In this document: positions 8,811 to 18,130 of the stretch, piece after piece
Position numbering within the stretch: the stretch's first letter is position 1
How the letters are laid out: each line of letters opens with the position of its first letter
Origin: Acidobacteriota bacterium
GTDB lineage: Bacteria; Acidobacteriota; Terriglobia; Acidiferrales; UBA7541
Length of the DNA stretch: 50,395 bases
Reading direction: 5' to 3'
Assembly (NCBI GenBank): GCA_003223315.1
Contig: QHYR01000260.1
Coordinates: 1 to 50,395 of the forward strand
The notes under the pieces: model-generated
What the model saw: the letters and a program-made list of their open reading frames with translations, nothing else
Told to the model about the DNA's origin: nothing
Database searches by the model: none
Program-made: the position numbers and the translations under genes

Positions 8811-9180
8811 TTAGCCCATGTGTCTGTATAGCATTCTGGAAGTCATCGCTAAGAACCCATTGGGCAAACTGCAAAATAACCTGCGGAGCCGATTCGATTC
8901 CCACCGCACCATCCGCGGTCTTTGCTTCGCATTCGTGTACCGATAGCACGTGAGCAACCTCTTTCGGGTTCCGGGCCGGTCCTTGAAAATGATCAATATG
9001 TCCTAGTCTACGTCGGAACGGCCCAGGTCGATTTTTTTCAGACTGGAGGCTCGGCTTTCTTCAATCAGTCGCCAGAACAGAAAGGGCACGCCGCCGAGGT
9101 GATGGGTACGCTGCGTTAGAGCTTCCGTACTTGTAAACCACTGAGTTGACAAATACCGACTTCCTGGTCGTCGGAACACA
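8811..9180 (-). pseudogene. Decayed FemAB/GNAT-type aminoacyl/acyltransferase gene
   Basis: Reading the minus strand from about 9178 gives VVYKYGSSNAAY, then a +1 frameshift near 9074-9075. Next come HHLGGVPFLFWRLIEESR and KKIDLGRSDVD, an in-frame TAG at 9006-9004, then ILIIFKDRPGTRKRLL and a C-terminus SRMLYRHMG with stop at 8811-8813. The order LVYKYG, HHLGG, LLWR.I.E, GRSD, FKDR.G is characteristic of FemAB-related GNAT proteins of exosortase-type EPS clusters. The 5' half is missing. It fills most of the gap between the epimerase and pyruvyl-transferase genes. A full-length relative is intact at 29174-30070. The disrupting stop and shift make it non-functional unless they are assembly errors. 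Confidence 0.7.
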
Positions 9181-9191
9181 ATTCTCGGTGC

Positions 9192-10463
9192 TTAATTGTC
9201 GTTCGTTGCGCTGGTTAAGCCGCGAGGGCAATTCAGCCAAACCGGATTGTTAAAGATGCGATCATACTGCTCGTCCAATGCCAGGCGACAGGCGTCTGCC
9301 TTTTGCTGGAGTCGTGGCCCCAAATAATTGGCATTCTCTTCGAGAGTGCCAAATTGGTGGACCATCTTTTCTAGATCAATAGATTCAATGTCCTGGCGGA
9401 ATTCCTGCAATCCCGCGTCCGCCATCAAGCCATCCACCTTTTGGTGATAGGAAATTGCCAGAACCGGCTTACACAGCATCAAAGCTAAGAGCACATTGTG
9501 AAACCTGCTCGCGACCACAAGATCCGTGGCTGCGAGTTGCGATAAGACATCGTCCACCGAAGCGGCGGGCTCATCGATGATGGCTTCCTTCTCATAACTG
9601 ACGCCGCGTCCTTCCAGGAATGTTCTCAAGTCGTACCTGGCGCGCTGGTCGTACATTACATCGCCGGTGAGCAATCGCACGGTATATTTTCGTTCAAGCA
9701 ACCAGCTCACGAAACTGCCGAGTTTCGCGATGTAGCAGCGGTAGATCGTTTCATCACCGTCCGCAACGGAGCGCCTGTTAAAGTAGGTCATCAGGCCAAC
9801 TCCGATCACTGGTTTAGGGTGGTTATGATTGAGGTTAGGGACCGCGCCGCGCGGAAAGCTATATGCCAAGTCCGGGTACACCTCGTCATTTTCACTGTCG
9901 AAGGCAATGCCCTTCAGGTAGTCCTTGGAGAAGCGATCGCGATACGACCGGTAATCAGCAACAGCCAGCGCGCCCTTAACGAAAGCCTTGCTCAAGGGAT
10001 GATGGATCGGACCCACTCCGACGCTAACAAAGAGTACTTTGCACCGGCAAAGTTTGGCGATGATGGACCACTTCAGAATTTCATAGTGGAGGTCGAGCGG
10101 AAGAATGCCGAAGTCCCCTAGCATTCCCGTGCCCGTCATAACGAGCATGTCCACATCTTTTAACCTGCCGATCGCCTTGAACCACCGAAACACCTCCATG
10201 GGAATTCCAACGAAAATCCGCCTTAGTAATCTCAGTGTTGGGCGGTTCATTGGCGATAGGGGCATTTCTTTTATCAGCGAGGCAGGAATGTTGTACGCGA
10301 ATTGCGTCTCTTCAGGATCCGAACATATGCAGCTAACTTCCGCGTTCGGAACATACCTTTGAATATTGTATAATAGGGCCTGCAGCGTGCATTCGTTGCC
10401 TAGATTCCCTACTCCAAACACACCGAAGAGGACGATCTTCCGTCGTTTTGTTCCGGTCTTCAT
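9192..10463 (-). CDS. Polysaccharide pyruvyl transferase family protein
   Basis: 423 residues. The N-terminus GVFGVGNLGNECTLQALL is the polysaccharide pyruvyl-transferase (PF04230, WcaK/CsaB-like) opening, and LVVASRFHNVLLALMLCKPVLAISYHQK (quoted only for its R-F-H and S-Y elements at about 315-345) is the conserved C-terminal binding region. The family transfers pyruvate from phosphoenolpyruvate to form ketals on polysaccharide sugars, adding negative charge. ATG 10463; 90 bp separate it from the methyltransferase upstream. It is a good candidate EPS-decorating enzyme in the cytoplasm. The acceptor sugar is unknown. Confidence 0.85.
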   Translation of the reverse strand: MKTGTKRRKIVLFGVFGVGNLGNECTLQALLYNIQRYVPNAEVSCICSDPEETQFAYNIPASLIKEMPLSPMNRPTLRLLRRIFVGIPMEVFRWFKAIGRLKDVDMLVMTGTGMLGDFGILPLDLHYEILKWSIIAKLCRCKVLFVSVGVGPIHHPLSKAFVKGALAVADYRSYRDRFSKDYLKGIAFDSENDEVYPDLAYSFPRGAVPNLNHNHPKPVIGVGLMTYFNRRSVADGDETIYRCYIAKLGSFVSWLLERKYTVRLLTGDVMYDQRARYDLRTFLEGRGVSYEKEAIIDEPAASVDDVLSQLAATDLVVASRFHNVLLALMLCKPVLAISYHQKVDGLMADAGLQEFRQDIESIDLEKMVHQFGTLEENANYLGPRLQQKADACRLALDEQYDRIFNNPVWLNCPRGLTSATNDN

Positions 10464-10553
10464 GTGTATCGACCTGCAGGGAGCAACCTTTGCCGTGCGT
10501 TCATCGTTGCCGATCGTCTGATTTCAGTTCCTTTGTGTTCAGCCTGCGGTGGA

Positions 10554-11210
10554 CTATGTACGCGGCCGAGAACAGATGAAGAAGTATTCAACGGCTAACA
10601 ACGGACTAAGGATCGGAATATTCATATTGATGTGCATTTGAATGTGCTTCATGAATTTGCGATTCGGCTCATGATGATGCCAATGATGAGAGGTTGGGAA
10701 AAAGCGGTCTATATGAAAGAACCGCTCCAAGCTCCGTCGGAAATTGTCAAAACTTTGAACGTTATTGTAAATGCGGTAGACATCGCGATGAAGATGATTG
10801 AAATTTACATAGGATAGGATGAATATTCCGTTCTTCTTCAGAAGTTGCTGGATCTCAGAGAATTTGTCGGACTGATGCTCGCCAATGTATTCGAAGACGC
10901 CTTGGGCGATAATAATGTCGAACTGCTTGTCGCCAAAGCGGATGGTGGTCTCTACAAAATCCGTTTGCAGCAGGTAGGGTGCCGGATTGTGTATCGCTAT
11001 ATCCACTCCATGATAATTTATATTTTCGCCGATGAGGTGCTTTAGAGTTGCTGGCCCGCAACCAACGTCAAGCAGATCGGCCTGCCTGCCTTGGGCAATC
11101 GCGTTTACAATCCGCGCTGCTTTTTGCAGTCTAAAATGCGGTTTAACGTAGTTTAAGTTCTCTTGGATCCAGAAATCCCTCTTGTAATACTGCTCACTCA
11201 CTTGTTCCAT
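10554..11210 (-). CDS. Class I SAM-dependent methyltransferase
   Basis: 218 residues from ATG 11210, preceded by AGGAAAGGGACAGG; an in-frame ATG at 11243 has no Shine-Dalgarno site. SAM motif I is LDVGCGPA (about 50-57), followed by the acidic residue in HGVDIA; a later DIIIAQGVFEYIGEH is motif II. This is a methyltransferase-11/23-type fold that methylates a small molecule or sugar. Position between the flippase and the pyruvyl transferase suggests methylation of a glycan residue (O- or C-methyl). It has no membrane segment and acts in the cytoplasm. The acceptor is not predictable. Confidence 0.8.
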   Translation of the reverse strand: MEQVSEQYYKRDFWIQENLNYVKPHFRLQKAARIVNAIAQGRQADLLDVGCGPATLKHLIGENINYHGVDIAIHNPAPYLLQTDFVETTIRFGDKQFDIIIAQGVFEYIGEHQSDKFSEIQQLLKKNGIFILSYVNFNHLHRDVYRIYNNVQSFDNFRRSLERFFHIDRFFPTSHHWHHHEPNRKFMKHIQMHINMNIPILSPLLAVEYFFICSRPRT

Positions 11211-11249
11211 CCTGTCCCTTTCCTTTGGCTCGGCGGCAGACATGGCTCG

Positions 11250-12728
11250 CTAAGCCGATACGGCATCTGTCGATTCGGCAGATGGGCTTCTCCTTAATCC
11301 TCGAAGTAGATCCAAGTAAAATCCCTTTTGTCCCATGACATACAGAAGGATTCCAGCATATGTGGCGAGAAGAACGGTTCCTTCTAATAGCAGGCGCGGA
11401 AAAGGAGACAACAGAGGACCGAAGAAGAACGGTATTGCGAGAGCGAGGATCGCGGCCGTAATGCCCGAGGTTATTGGCCGAACGAGCCCCCCGAGTACAT
11501 CCCGGAGTGAAATTACCGTGCCCTGTACGCCCCAGGCGATATGCGGTATAGCCCATAATGCCATTGTCGCCGAAAGACCGAGCGCAACACCTTTGGCCCC
11601 GTAGGGTAAGCCTAGGATATATCCCGCAGTAACTAGCGGACCGAGGACGCAAGCCACCTTCAAAGATCGCTCCACCATTCCCAACGAATACAGCAGCCAT
11701 CCGACCGGGTTAATGAGCGCGAAAATAAGGATCGTCGGAGCCAGCAATCGAAGGATGTCAGCCGCCCCATTCCACTTCGCGCCAAGAACAACTGCAATCA
11801 GATCATGAGGAAAGAAGGCAATGATCAATGTCAGGGGAACGGTTAATGATAGAACCAGTGAATGCCCTTTGAGGAAGTAATTCCTCAGCCGAATAGGATC
11901 GCCCTGAATTCGCGATAGCGCCGCGAAAGCCACCTCACCAACGGCTGAATTCAGATTGTCTGTGGGCAAATTTATAATCTGATACGACCGCCCGTAGATT
12001 CCCAGTACCTCGGCACCCCAAAATCTGCCCAAGAGAACTTTATCGAGATTGTAGGCAATATATACGATGAGGCCCACCAATGTGATGGCGCCGCCGAACC
12101 GCATCATGGAACGAATTCCAGCTCGTCGACGGGGCATCCCGGGGATCCATGCAGTGGCAAGCCAAAAGCAAACAGAGGAAACCAGCGGAAGAGTAACCGT
12201 CATTATGACGAGAGCCCAATACCCAAAACCTGCGAGTGCCGCGCCTATTCCTAGTACAGTGCTGACTACCAATGAAATGATTTGTATGATCGCCAAAGCG
12301 GTGAACCGCATCTCTCTCTGCAGTAGCGCTGAGTGCTGGACGCCGGCTGCATTCAACAAAAATCCGCTCGCCAAAGCAATCGTCACCCAGAAAAGGCGGC
12401 TCTCATGATAAAAAGCGGCGACGAGCGGCGCCACAACGATCAATCCAATCGTAAGGATTGCGCCGACGAGGATGTTTATCCAAAACAAGGTCGACACCTG
12501 TTCCTCGGTCACATCGACACTTTGAACAGTGGCTGTGGACAGGCCGAAATCTCGGAATAAGGTCAGTACCCCTGTGAAAGCCGTAACCATCCCGACCAAC
12601 CCGAAATCTTTGGGATCCAGCAGTCTCGCCAGCACCATGAGTGCGCCGACACGGAGAGCGAAATACACGATTTGCGAAGAAACCCGAGCGACGCTACCGC
12701 GGATCGCTCTTTCCTTCAGGTCTTTCAT
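11250..12728 (-). CDS. wzxC: WzxC-type lipopolysaccharide/EPS flippase (MOP superfamily)
   Basis: 492 residues from ATG 12728 (MKDLKERAIRGS, the usual opening of WzxC/PST proteins); a frame 10 codons longer exists. About 12-14 hydrophobic helices are visible, with the typical ARLLDPKDFGLVGM region near residue 35 and GIYGRSYQIINLP near residue 240. The protein flips undecaprenyl-diphosphate-linked repeat units across the inner membrane. It is the only flippase seen in the window and pairs functionally with the Wzy-type protein at 25882-27303. It lies 205 bp after gmhB. Shine-Dalgarno evidence is weak for either start. Confidence 0.88.
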   Translation of the reverse strand: MKDLKERAIRGSVARVSSQIVYFALRVGALMVLARLLDPKDFGLVGMVTAFTGVLTLFRDFGLSTATVQSVDVTEEQVSTLFWINILVGAILTIGLIVVAPLVAAFYHESRLFWVTIALASGFLLNAAGVQHSALLQREMRFTALAIIQIISLVVSTVLGIGAALAGFGYWALVIMTVTLPLVSSVCFWLATAWIPGMPRRRAGIRSMMRFGGAITLVGLIVYIAYNLDKVLLGRFWGAEVLGIYGRSYQIINLPTDNLNSAVGEVAFAALSRIQGDPIRLRNYFLKGHSLVLSLTVPLTLIIAFFPHDLIAVVLGAKWNGAADILRLLAPTILIFALINPVGWLLYSLGMVERSLKVACVLGPLVTAGYILGLPYGAKGVALGLSATMALWAIPHIAWGVQGTVISLRDVLGGLVRPITSGITAAILALAIPFFFGPLLSPFPRLLLEGTVLLATYAGILLYVMGQKGFYLDLLRGLRRSPSAESTDAVSA

Positions 12729-12933
12729 AAGCCCGTTGTGATGAATCCAAAACCGCAAAGGACAGGCCTATACGCACTAGGCGGCACCATGAGGTGGTTA
12801 CTCCGCAAGCAGTGTGCCACACGGTCAGCGACGGCCACGGGATGGAGCACGAACACTGGCCTATTTCTCCTTGAAAACAGACTCGTTGGAAAGCGTTTAG
12901 GGGAACTAAAGCAAGAGCGGTTCGCCCAATATC

Positions 12934-13467
12934 TTATCGATGGGCCAGCAGGATCTGGCGAGTGACCTCCAGCAGTGATTGCGCGAAGACATTAGCGGTC
13001 ACGCTCGAGAGCTCGCTAGGATTCAAGATTCGAGCTGTCCTACAGCCGGCGCTCCTGCCGGCTTCAACATCTCTGTCGGAATCGCCGATCATCCATGACG
13101 CGGTTAGATCGATGTGGTGTTCGCGCGCAGCTCTCAAGAGCATCCCTGGAGCTGGTTTACGGCAGCTGCAAGCTGGCCGTTCTTCGTGCGGGCAGTAATA
13201 AACGCTTGTGATGACTGCTCCTGACGACGCTAGCTCCTGGCACATCCAGTTGTGTAACAACTCTAATTCATCGATGGTTAACAGCCCCTTGGCTACGCCC
13301 CTTTGATTACTCACAACCATGACGCAGAAACCCGCCTGTACCATCAACCTGATCGCTTCGGCTACGCCCGGAAGAAACTGCATCTCCTCCCAACGGGTCA
13401 CATACTGCCCCTCCGGCGGCTTTCGGTTTATGACGCCATCACGATCGAGAAATATGACGCGCTTCAT
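12934..13467 (-). CDS. gmhB: D-glycero-manno-heptose 1,7-bisphosphate 7-phosphatase (HAD-IIIA)
   Basis: 177 residues from ATG 13467 (MKRVIFLDRDGVIN); a longer frame to 13545 only adds sequence antisense to no known domain. HAD motif I DRDGVIN (about 8-14), motif II SNQRG, and the zinc cluster CPH...CSC before RKP (about 90-105) are diagnostic for GmhB. It removes the 7-phosphate from heptose 1,7-bisphosphate. The start overlaps the gmhA 3' end by 29 bp, so it is coupled. Motif IV IGDSDRDVEAG is intact. Together with GmhA, HddA and HddC it completes GDP-heptose synthesis. Confidence 0.9.
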   Translation of the reverse strand: MKRVIFLDRDGVINRKPPEGQYVTRWEEMQFLPGVAEAIRLMVQAGFCVMVVSNQRGVAKGLLTIDELELLHNWMCQELASSGAVITSVYYCPHEERPACSCRKPAPGMLLRAAREHHIDLTASWMIGDSDRDVEAGRSAGCRTARILNPSELSSVTANVFAQSLLEVTRQILLAHR

Positions 13468-14056
13468 TAAATATTTTCCGCTCCACGAGTTCCGAAATGA
13501 TATGGCCGATGAGAATGTGGCATTCCTGAATCCGCGGTGTCTCATCCGACGGCACGCAGATACAATAATCCACGACGTTCTTCAATTCCCCGCCGGTACG
13601 GCCAGCCAGTGCAACCGTGCGCAGGCCCATTTTCTTCGCCACGAGCAGGCCATTGAGGACGTTTGCTGAATTACCGCTCGTCGAAATGCCGATCGCAGTG
13701 TCGCCCGCATGACCCAAAGCTTCGATCTGCCTTGAGAAAATTTGATCAAAACCGTAATCATTTCCGATAGCTGTCACGCAGGAGCTGTTCACGGACAACG
13801 CCAGCGCAGGCAAAGGCGGGCGATCAAAGGCAAACCGCCCCACGAGTTCCGCCGCTATATGCTGAGCATCCGCTGCACTGCCGCCATTGCCAAACAGCAG
13901 AGCTTTCTTTCCCTCTTCGAGCCCATCGATTAAGATATGGCTCACCTCCGCGACCGTCGAGATGACCGCAGTACTCCTCAGTAAGGATTGTTTCGCGGCG
14001 ATCGACTCCTCGATTAACTCGCTCACGCGATGCTCGAAGTTGTTCCTTTCGCTCAT
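13439..14056 (-). CDS. gmhA: Sedoheptulose-7-phosphate isomerase (SIS domain)
   Basis: 205 residues from ATG 14056 (MSERNNFEHRV), with GGAGG just upstream; the frame extends to 14161 without support. The SIS-domain signature GNGGSAADAQH (about 57-67), TAIGNDYGFDQIF, and GISTSGNSANV (about 120-130) match GmhA well. The enzyme converts sedoheptulose 7-phosphate to D-glycero-D-manno-heptose 7-phosphate, the first step of heptose synthesis. A 58-bp gap separates it from hddC upstream, and gmhB overlaps its 3' end. Length is slightly above the ~190 of E. coli GmhA. Confidence 0.92.
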   Translation of the reverse strand: MSERNNFEHRVSELIEESIAAKQSLLRSTAVISTVAEVSHILIDGLEEGKKALLFGNGGSAADAQHIAAELVGRFAFDRPPLPALALSVNSSCVTAIGNDYGFDQIFSRQIEALGHAGDTAIGISTSGNSANVLNGLLVAKKMGLRTVALAGRTGGELKNVVDYCICVPSDETPRIQECHILIGHIISELVERKIFNEARHISRS

Positions 14057-14114
14057 CCAACCTCCGCGGTGCTCATCCGTTTGATTAACTGCGCCTCGGG
14101 ACCCGTTTGCGATA

Positions 14115-14882
14115 TCACTTCCGAGTTGTTTCGCAAAACCGACTACAAATGTCCTGAGCACGGGCGTAATCTTCCGGCGTGCCTATATCGATGAAAACTC
14201 CTCGCTGCTCAAGCGCATAGATTCCCTGATCGAGTAGTTTAGGGAAGACATCTCGTTCGAGGCTGGCTGGTCCCTCTGGAAGGTGTTCAAAAATTCTCTG
14301 ATTGAACACGTAAATCCCAGCGCTCACAAAGCCATTGGCGCTCGCGGCGGCCTTCTCCGTAAAGCTGGTGACGCGACCTTCACCACTGACCTGCGCGGTT
14401 CCGTAACGCATTTCATTTTGCATCCGAAGCACAGCCATGCTTGCAATGCCGCCGGAAGTGCAGTGAAATTGGATTAGCTGCCGGAAATCAATCTCCAGAA
14501 TAGAATCGCCATTCATAACCAGAAAGTTAGCAGCATTGTCGAGGAAGGGCTCGGCGAGCTTGATGGCGCCTGCCGTCCCCATAGGAGAAGTCTCTTTCGA
14601 ATATTCAATGGCCACCTCCCATTTCCTGCCATCGCCGAATTGGTTCTCAATGTCCTCAGCGCGATACCCTGTGCACAATATTAATTGACGAATCCGCTGA
14701 TAGCTCAGCTGTTGGACGAGCAATTCTAGAAATGGGCGGCCACAAACGGAGGCGAGAGGTTTTGGCGGCGAAGGCACAACTGGCCGCAAGCGTGTCCCTA
14801 GGCCACCGACGAGAAGAACCGCCTTCATTCGTTCATTACTGCAATCCACATGCGATTTGTCAGTTGCTGAGGGCACTCTCAT
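14115..14882 (-). CDS. hddC: D-glycero-D-manno-heptose 1-phosphate guanylyltransferase-like nucleotidyltransferase
   Basis: 255 residues from ATG 14882, which overlaps the stop of the Rmd-like gene as ATGA; an alternative ATG at 14828 (MKAVLLVGGLGTRLRP) matches the usual family N-terminus but has no Shine-Dalgarno site. The signature GGLGTRLRPVVPSPPKPLA, MGTAGAIKLA, and MNGDSI (metal-binding Asp) mark a sugar-1-phosphate nucleotidyltransferase. The neighbours GmhA, GmhB and HddA point to GDP-heptose synthesis (HddC) rather than glucose or mannose activation. IDIGTPEDYARAQ ends the catalytic domain. Choice of GTP as donor is inferred from context. Confidence 0.85.
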   Translation of the reverse strand: MRVPSATDKSHVDCSNERMKAVLLVGGLGTRLRPVVPSPPKPLASVCGRPFLELLVQQLSYQRIRQLILCTGYRAEDIENQFGDGRKWEVAIEYSKETSPMGTAGAIKLAEPFLDNAANFLVMNGDSILEIDFRQLIQFHCTSGGIASMAVLRMQNEMRYGTAQVSGEGRVTSFTEKAAASANGFVSAGIYVFNQRIFEHLPEGPASLERDVFPKLLDQGIYALEQRGVFIDIGTPEDYARAQDICSRFCETTRK

Positions 14883-15898
14883 GCACGCTGCCCTTCTCTA
14901 GACGCCAGCCCTAAACTGTCGCTCAGTGTGGCATCGCCGCTCTTGCCCGCAGTCGTTACCCTGGAATCCCAATAATCTAACATCGATTGTAGCGTCTGCT
15001 CGATGGACCTTACTGGTTTCCAGCCGGTTTGTTTACGGAATTTTTCGGTCCTGCCGAAGATGATCTTCTCATCAGAAGGGCGCATCAAGTGAGAAGCGCC
15101 CCGTACTTCGATTTTAACAGCCGAGAGGCGTATCGCGAAGTCCAGCAGCTCACTGATACGGTAAGTTCTGTTTGCGCATAGGTTGTAGGCTTCGCCATGC
15201 TTGCCCCTGAGTGCGGCCACATAAAATCCCCGAACTGTGTCGCTCACGTCCAAGAAGGCGCGACGCGGTCTCAAGTTGCCGACTTCGAGTATCGGCGGCT
15301 GCAAACCATGTCTTATTTTTACTAATTGGCGGACAAAGTCCGAAGGCGCGTCGTTCGTCTTTCCCGGCCCCGTGGTGTTAAATAGGCGCAGGTTGACGGC
15401 TGGAACCCCGTAGTCGAGGAAGTATTCCCGCGCAAGGAGATCCAGGCACACTTTGCTGATGCCATACGGATGCAACGGAAGAAGTGGCTGTTCTTCGCTT
15501 ACAGGCATTGCGGAGGCGGGAACATGACCATATTCAGCACTCGAGCAAGCAGACACAATAACGGGCCTGCGTTTCATGTGGCGCACAGCCTCGAATAAAT
15601 ATAACGAACCCATGATATTCGACTCGAAGGTCCCAACAGGATCCTGCCACGATACCGTGGGGAGACTCTGTGCAGCGAGGTGAAACACGTAGTCCGGCCG
15701 GCATTCGAAGAGAACCTGAGCCACGCGCTGGCCGTTGCGCAGGTCACATTGCACGAAGCGACAGTTGCGGCTTCCGGCAAGCCCTTCTGCTCGATGGGGT
15801 AGGAAGGTGCCGACTACGCGCCAGGCTTTCGCCACAAGAAACTCAGCTAAATGTGATCCTACGAACCCGTCTGCGCCGGTGATCAGGGCAGTCTTCAT
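14879..15898 (-). CDS. GDP-6-deoxy-4-keto-sugar reductase / dehydratase-like SDR (Rmd-like)
   Basis: 339 residues, ATG 15898. GADGFVGSHL (about 8-17) is the NAD(P) loop, the catalytic triad region is SACSSAEYG then YGISK, and FNTTGPGK plus NLRPRRAFLDV near residue 210 are typical of Rmd/Gmd-family reductases. In mannose chemistry Rmd makes GDP-D-rhamnose from GDP-4-keto-6-deoxymannose. Here the stop overlaps the hddC start by four bases, so the substrate may be GDP-heptose, giving a 6-deoxy-heptose as in Yersinia DmhA/DmhB. That is inference from neighbours. Only one such SDR is present, so dehydratase and reductase cannot both be assigned. Confidence 0.82.
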   Translation of the reverse strand: MKTALITGADGFVGSHLAEFLVAKAWRVVGTFLPHRAEGLAGSRNCRFVQCDLRNGQRVAQVLFECRPDYVFHLAAQSLPTVSWQDPVGTFESNIMGSLYLFEAVRHMKRRPVIVSACSSAEYGHVPASAMPVSEEQPLLPLHPYGISKVCLDLLAREYFLDYGVPAVNLRLFNTTGPGKTNDAPSDFVRQLVKIRHGLQPPILEVGNLRPRRAFLDVSDTVRGFYVAALRGKHGEAYNLCANRTYRISELLDFAIRLSAVKIEVRGASHLMRPSDEKIIFGRTEKFRKQTGWKPVRSIEQTLQSMLDYWDSRVTTAGKSGDATLSDSLGLASREGQRA

Positions 15899-16008
15899 TC
15901 AATTCGAACCAGCAGTTGAGCTGAACGCCCAAGGGACGCGTGCATTCACGCCAGGCATTCCTTGCCCTCACACGTCGAATCCAGCGCTCGATGCGAAATG
16001 GTGAGAAG

Positions 16009-16025
16009 AAAAACCAACTGGTTGG
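16009..16025 (-). terminator. Weak candidate intrinsic terminator
   Basis: The minus strand reads CCAACCAGTTGGTTTTT: a short dyad (16014-16025) followed by five T residues, about 95 bp after the stop of the beta-helix protein. The stem is short, so strength is doubtful. Confidence 0.25.
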
Positions 16026-16117
16026 AATCGACTCCCAATCCGGGCCGCGCATTAGGATTTTAAGGCTAGTGCAGGTTGATTTGCGCTCAATTATGCCTGC
16101 GCGGGCTGCTTTTGCCC

Positions 16118-18130
16118 CTACTGAACGACAACCTGGAGGTTTGTCGGAGGAGCGACTGACGAACTTCCAATGGAGCCATAGCAATTGCCTGCATTGAAGC
16201 TCAAAACGTTGCCGGTGCCGTCCGAAGGCCCGCCCATCGTATTCAAATAGCAGTCCTCGGCAGGGATCGTATAGGCATGGCCACCGACGCTGGGAATGTT
16301 GCCTCCAGTGACGTCTGGGCCGATTGGGGGCCACGGCTTGGTTGAAGGCCACCAGGAAGGCATAGAGGACCGATAAAACGAAGCGGGCATCGCACTCTGG
16401 CCCGCCCCCACGTCCCCCAGGGTAGGTACAGGGTTAGCAAAATTCGATAATCCTATAGGCACTTCCGAGATGCTGCCACACGTATTGAGCCAGCCAGTAT
16501 TTAACGGACTGCCACACCAACGAATGCCCAGGGTGACCGCGTCGTAATTACCCCACCGCATAAGGGTGCTCCCGGTCTTTAAATCGTCAACGACAAAACT
16601 TGCTCCCGTCCCAATGAGATAAATCGACGTATCTGGACTGGGGGAGTTGTTGGCGATATCCTGATAGTTGTTGTGATAACCAGCTGTTCCAAGGACGTTT
16701 CCGATCACGTTCATATATCGGGACAGCGGGTACAGGATTAGGGGATTGGTATGAGAAGTCGTGCTCGTGGTACCGTTCTTCTCCTGCCCGTCAAGGCGAT
16801 TACGAAACAGCGTCGCGAAATGCGACGTGCCGTGGAACCTATCGCTGTAGAGACCGCTGCCAACCAATCCTTCTAGAAGTACGAATTGCACGGACGAGTG
16901 AAAATTAGTGCTCTGCTGAAGCCAATTGGTCGAGGCCGTATACAGATCATTAATTGAGAAGTTGTATGCTGCGACGCAGCCTTCGCAGTCGGAATTGAAC
17001 ATCTGAGGAGCGGCCACTTGCTGAAAGATGTTGTTTTCTTGCAATACATCCGAGGCTCCGAAGGTTTCCACTCCATAGCTCTGCGACACTCCGTTCGCTG
17101 TCTGAAACAAATAGCTGTCTCTAATTGTGACGTGCGCATCCGTCCAGAGCGAAACGTGACTTCTATCTGGTTTAACACTACGAACTCCGGTTACCCAGCA
17201 GTTAGAGCAATTTGAGATCAAGATGATGTTGAGATTGCCCGTGGCATGTTGGATCGAGAGATTCTCGACTCCGTCGCCAGAGACCGGATTTGAGTCCCAC
17301 CAAGCACCTGGCGATTGGCTTGCCCTCCAATTAGGCATGTAAAGGCCGGGGGTGAAGGTTACGGTCGTTCCGTTGATCGCTGTTACCCTGACGATCTGCT
17401 GCTGCCCACGCGGACTTGTGCCACCCGATCCTCTCTGTGCTCCTGAGTCGCCGCCTGTGCCACTGTTATCCTCATTGCAATTGGGGCTTTGGCCGGGACG
17501 CACCGTGGGGGACGTTTCGCACACGTAAATCCAATTGCTATTTGTATCGGTCAGATCATCAATCTGATCGAGGATCATAATGCTCCCGACCTTTAGGTTC
17601 GTTACGCTGGAGAGCGTGATCTGCGTAGTAGCCGCTGGCCAGGGACCACTGCCGCTGAACGCAGCTGAATTGTCGGCGCCGCCATACCAATTGTTATCTG
17701 CCGTTCTAATACAAAAGTCGGCCCCCTGGCCATTGCATCCACCGCTGGCAGACATCACCCACAGTGTCTGATCAGCGCCTGCACCGCGAACGACAAGGTT
17801 ATTGATCTGATTGACGACGATTCCTGCGTTCAGGTTATAAGTTCCAGCATTCAGGAAAACGACTTTGGGATTCGAGGCCGTTCCGCCCTGACATCCGGCA
17901 GACGTGATAGCGGTGTTGATTTGCGCCGCCGTCACGCTTTGCACGAATGAAGGAGGTTGCCCCGCAGTGCCTAAGGTTGTACAGATCGTGCTAGTAGCGG
18001 GAATCCTAGCCCCTACATTAGACCAGTCGATCGCGCGACCGGGCGAAAGTATGCCTGACCAGACTTGTGCCCGCGCCGGCACTGCGGCGGCAGCTAACAG
18101 CAGGAAAACAAACAACCTTGCGCTTCTCAT
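16118..18130 (-). CDS. Secreted right-handed beta-helix protein (pectate-lyase-like)
   Basis: 670 residues from ATG 18130, preceded by GAGGGG; the same frame extends further upstream but that part is Arg-rich and not a signal peptide. Residues 1-22 form a clear signal peptide ending ARAQ. The body has repeated short beta-strand turns typical of a parallel beta-helix (NLVVRGAGADQTLW, NLNIILISNCSNCWVTGVRS, HVTIRDSYL), many Asn/Ser/Gly, and paired cysteines. Such folds include polysaccharide lyases and hydrolases, and an EPS lyase or editing enzyme in the periplasm or outside is plausible; catalytic residues were not identified. The C-terminus stops at the first strand of what looks like an FN3 domain (APPTNLQVVVQ). 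It interrupts the heptose genes between hddA and the Rmd-like gene. Confidence 0.7.
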   Translation of the reverse strand: MRSARLFVFLLLAAAAVPARAQVWSGILSPGRAIDWSNVGARIPATSTICTTLGTAGQPPSFVQSVTAAQINTAITSAGCQGGTASNPKVVFLNAGTYNLNAGIVVNQINNLVVRGAGADQTLWVMSASGGCNGQGADFCIRTADNNWYGGADNSAAFSGSGPWPAATTQITLSSVTNLKVGSIMILDQIDDLTDTNSNWIYVCETSPTVRPGQSPNCNEDNSGTGGDSGAQRGSGGTSPRGQQQIVRVTAINGTTVTFTPGLYMPNWRASQSPGAWWDSNPVSGDGVENLSIQHATGNLNIILISNCSNCWVTGVRSVKPDRSHVSLWTDAHVTIRDSYLFQTANGVSQSYGVETFGASDVLQENNIFQQVAAPQMFNSDCEGCVAAYNFSINDLYTASTNWLQQSTNFHSSVQFVLLEGLVGSGLYSDRFHGTSHFATLFRNRLDGQEKNGTTSTTSHTNPLILYPLSRYMNVIGNVLGTAGYHNNYQDIANNSPSPDTSIYLIGTGASFVVDDLKTGSTLMRWGNYDAVTLGIRWCGSPLNTGWLNTCGSISEVPIGLSNFANPVPTLGDVGAGQSAMPASFYRSSMPSWWPSTKPWPPIGPDVTGGNIPSVGGHAYTIPAEDCYLNTMGGPSDGTGNVLSFNAGNCYGSIGSSSVAPPTNLQVVVQ

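Noticed and set aside
14879-15898. Calling this SDR a bona fide GDP-mannose 4,6-dehydratase (Gmd)
   Set aside because: Motifs around FNTTGPGK and RRAFLDV look more like Rmd-type reductases, and the context favours a heptose substrate; left as Rmd-like.
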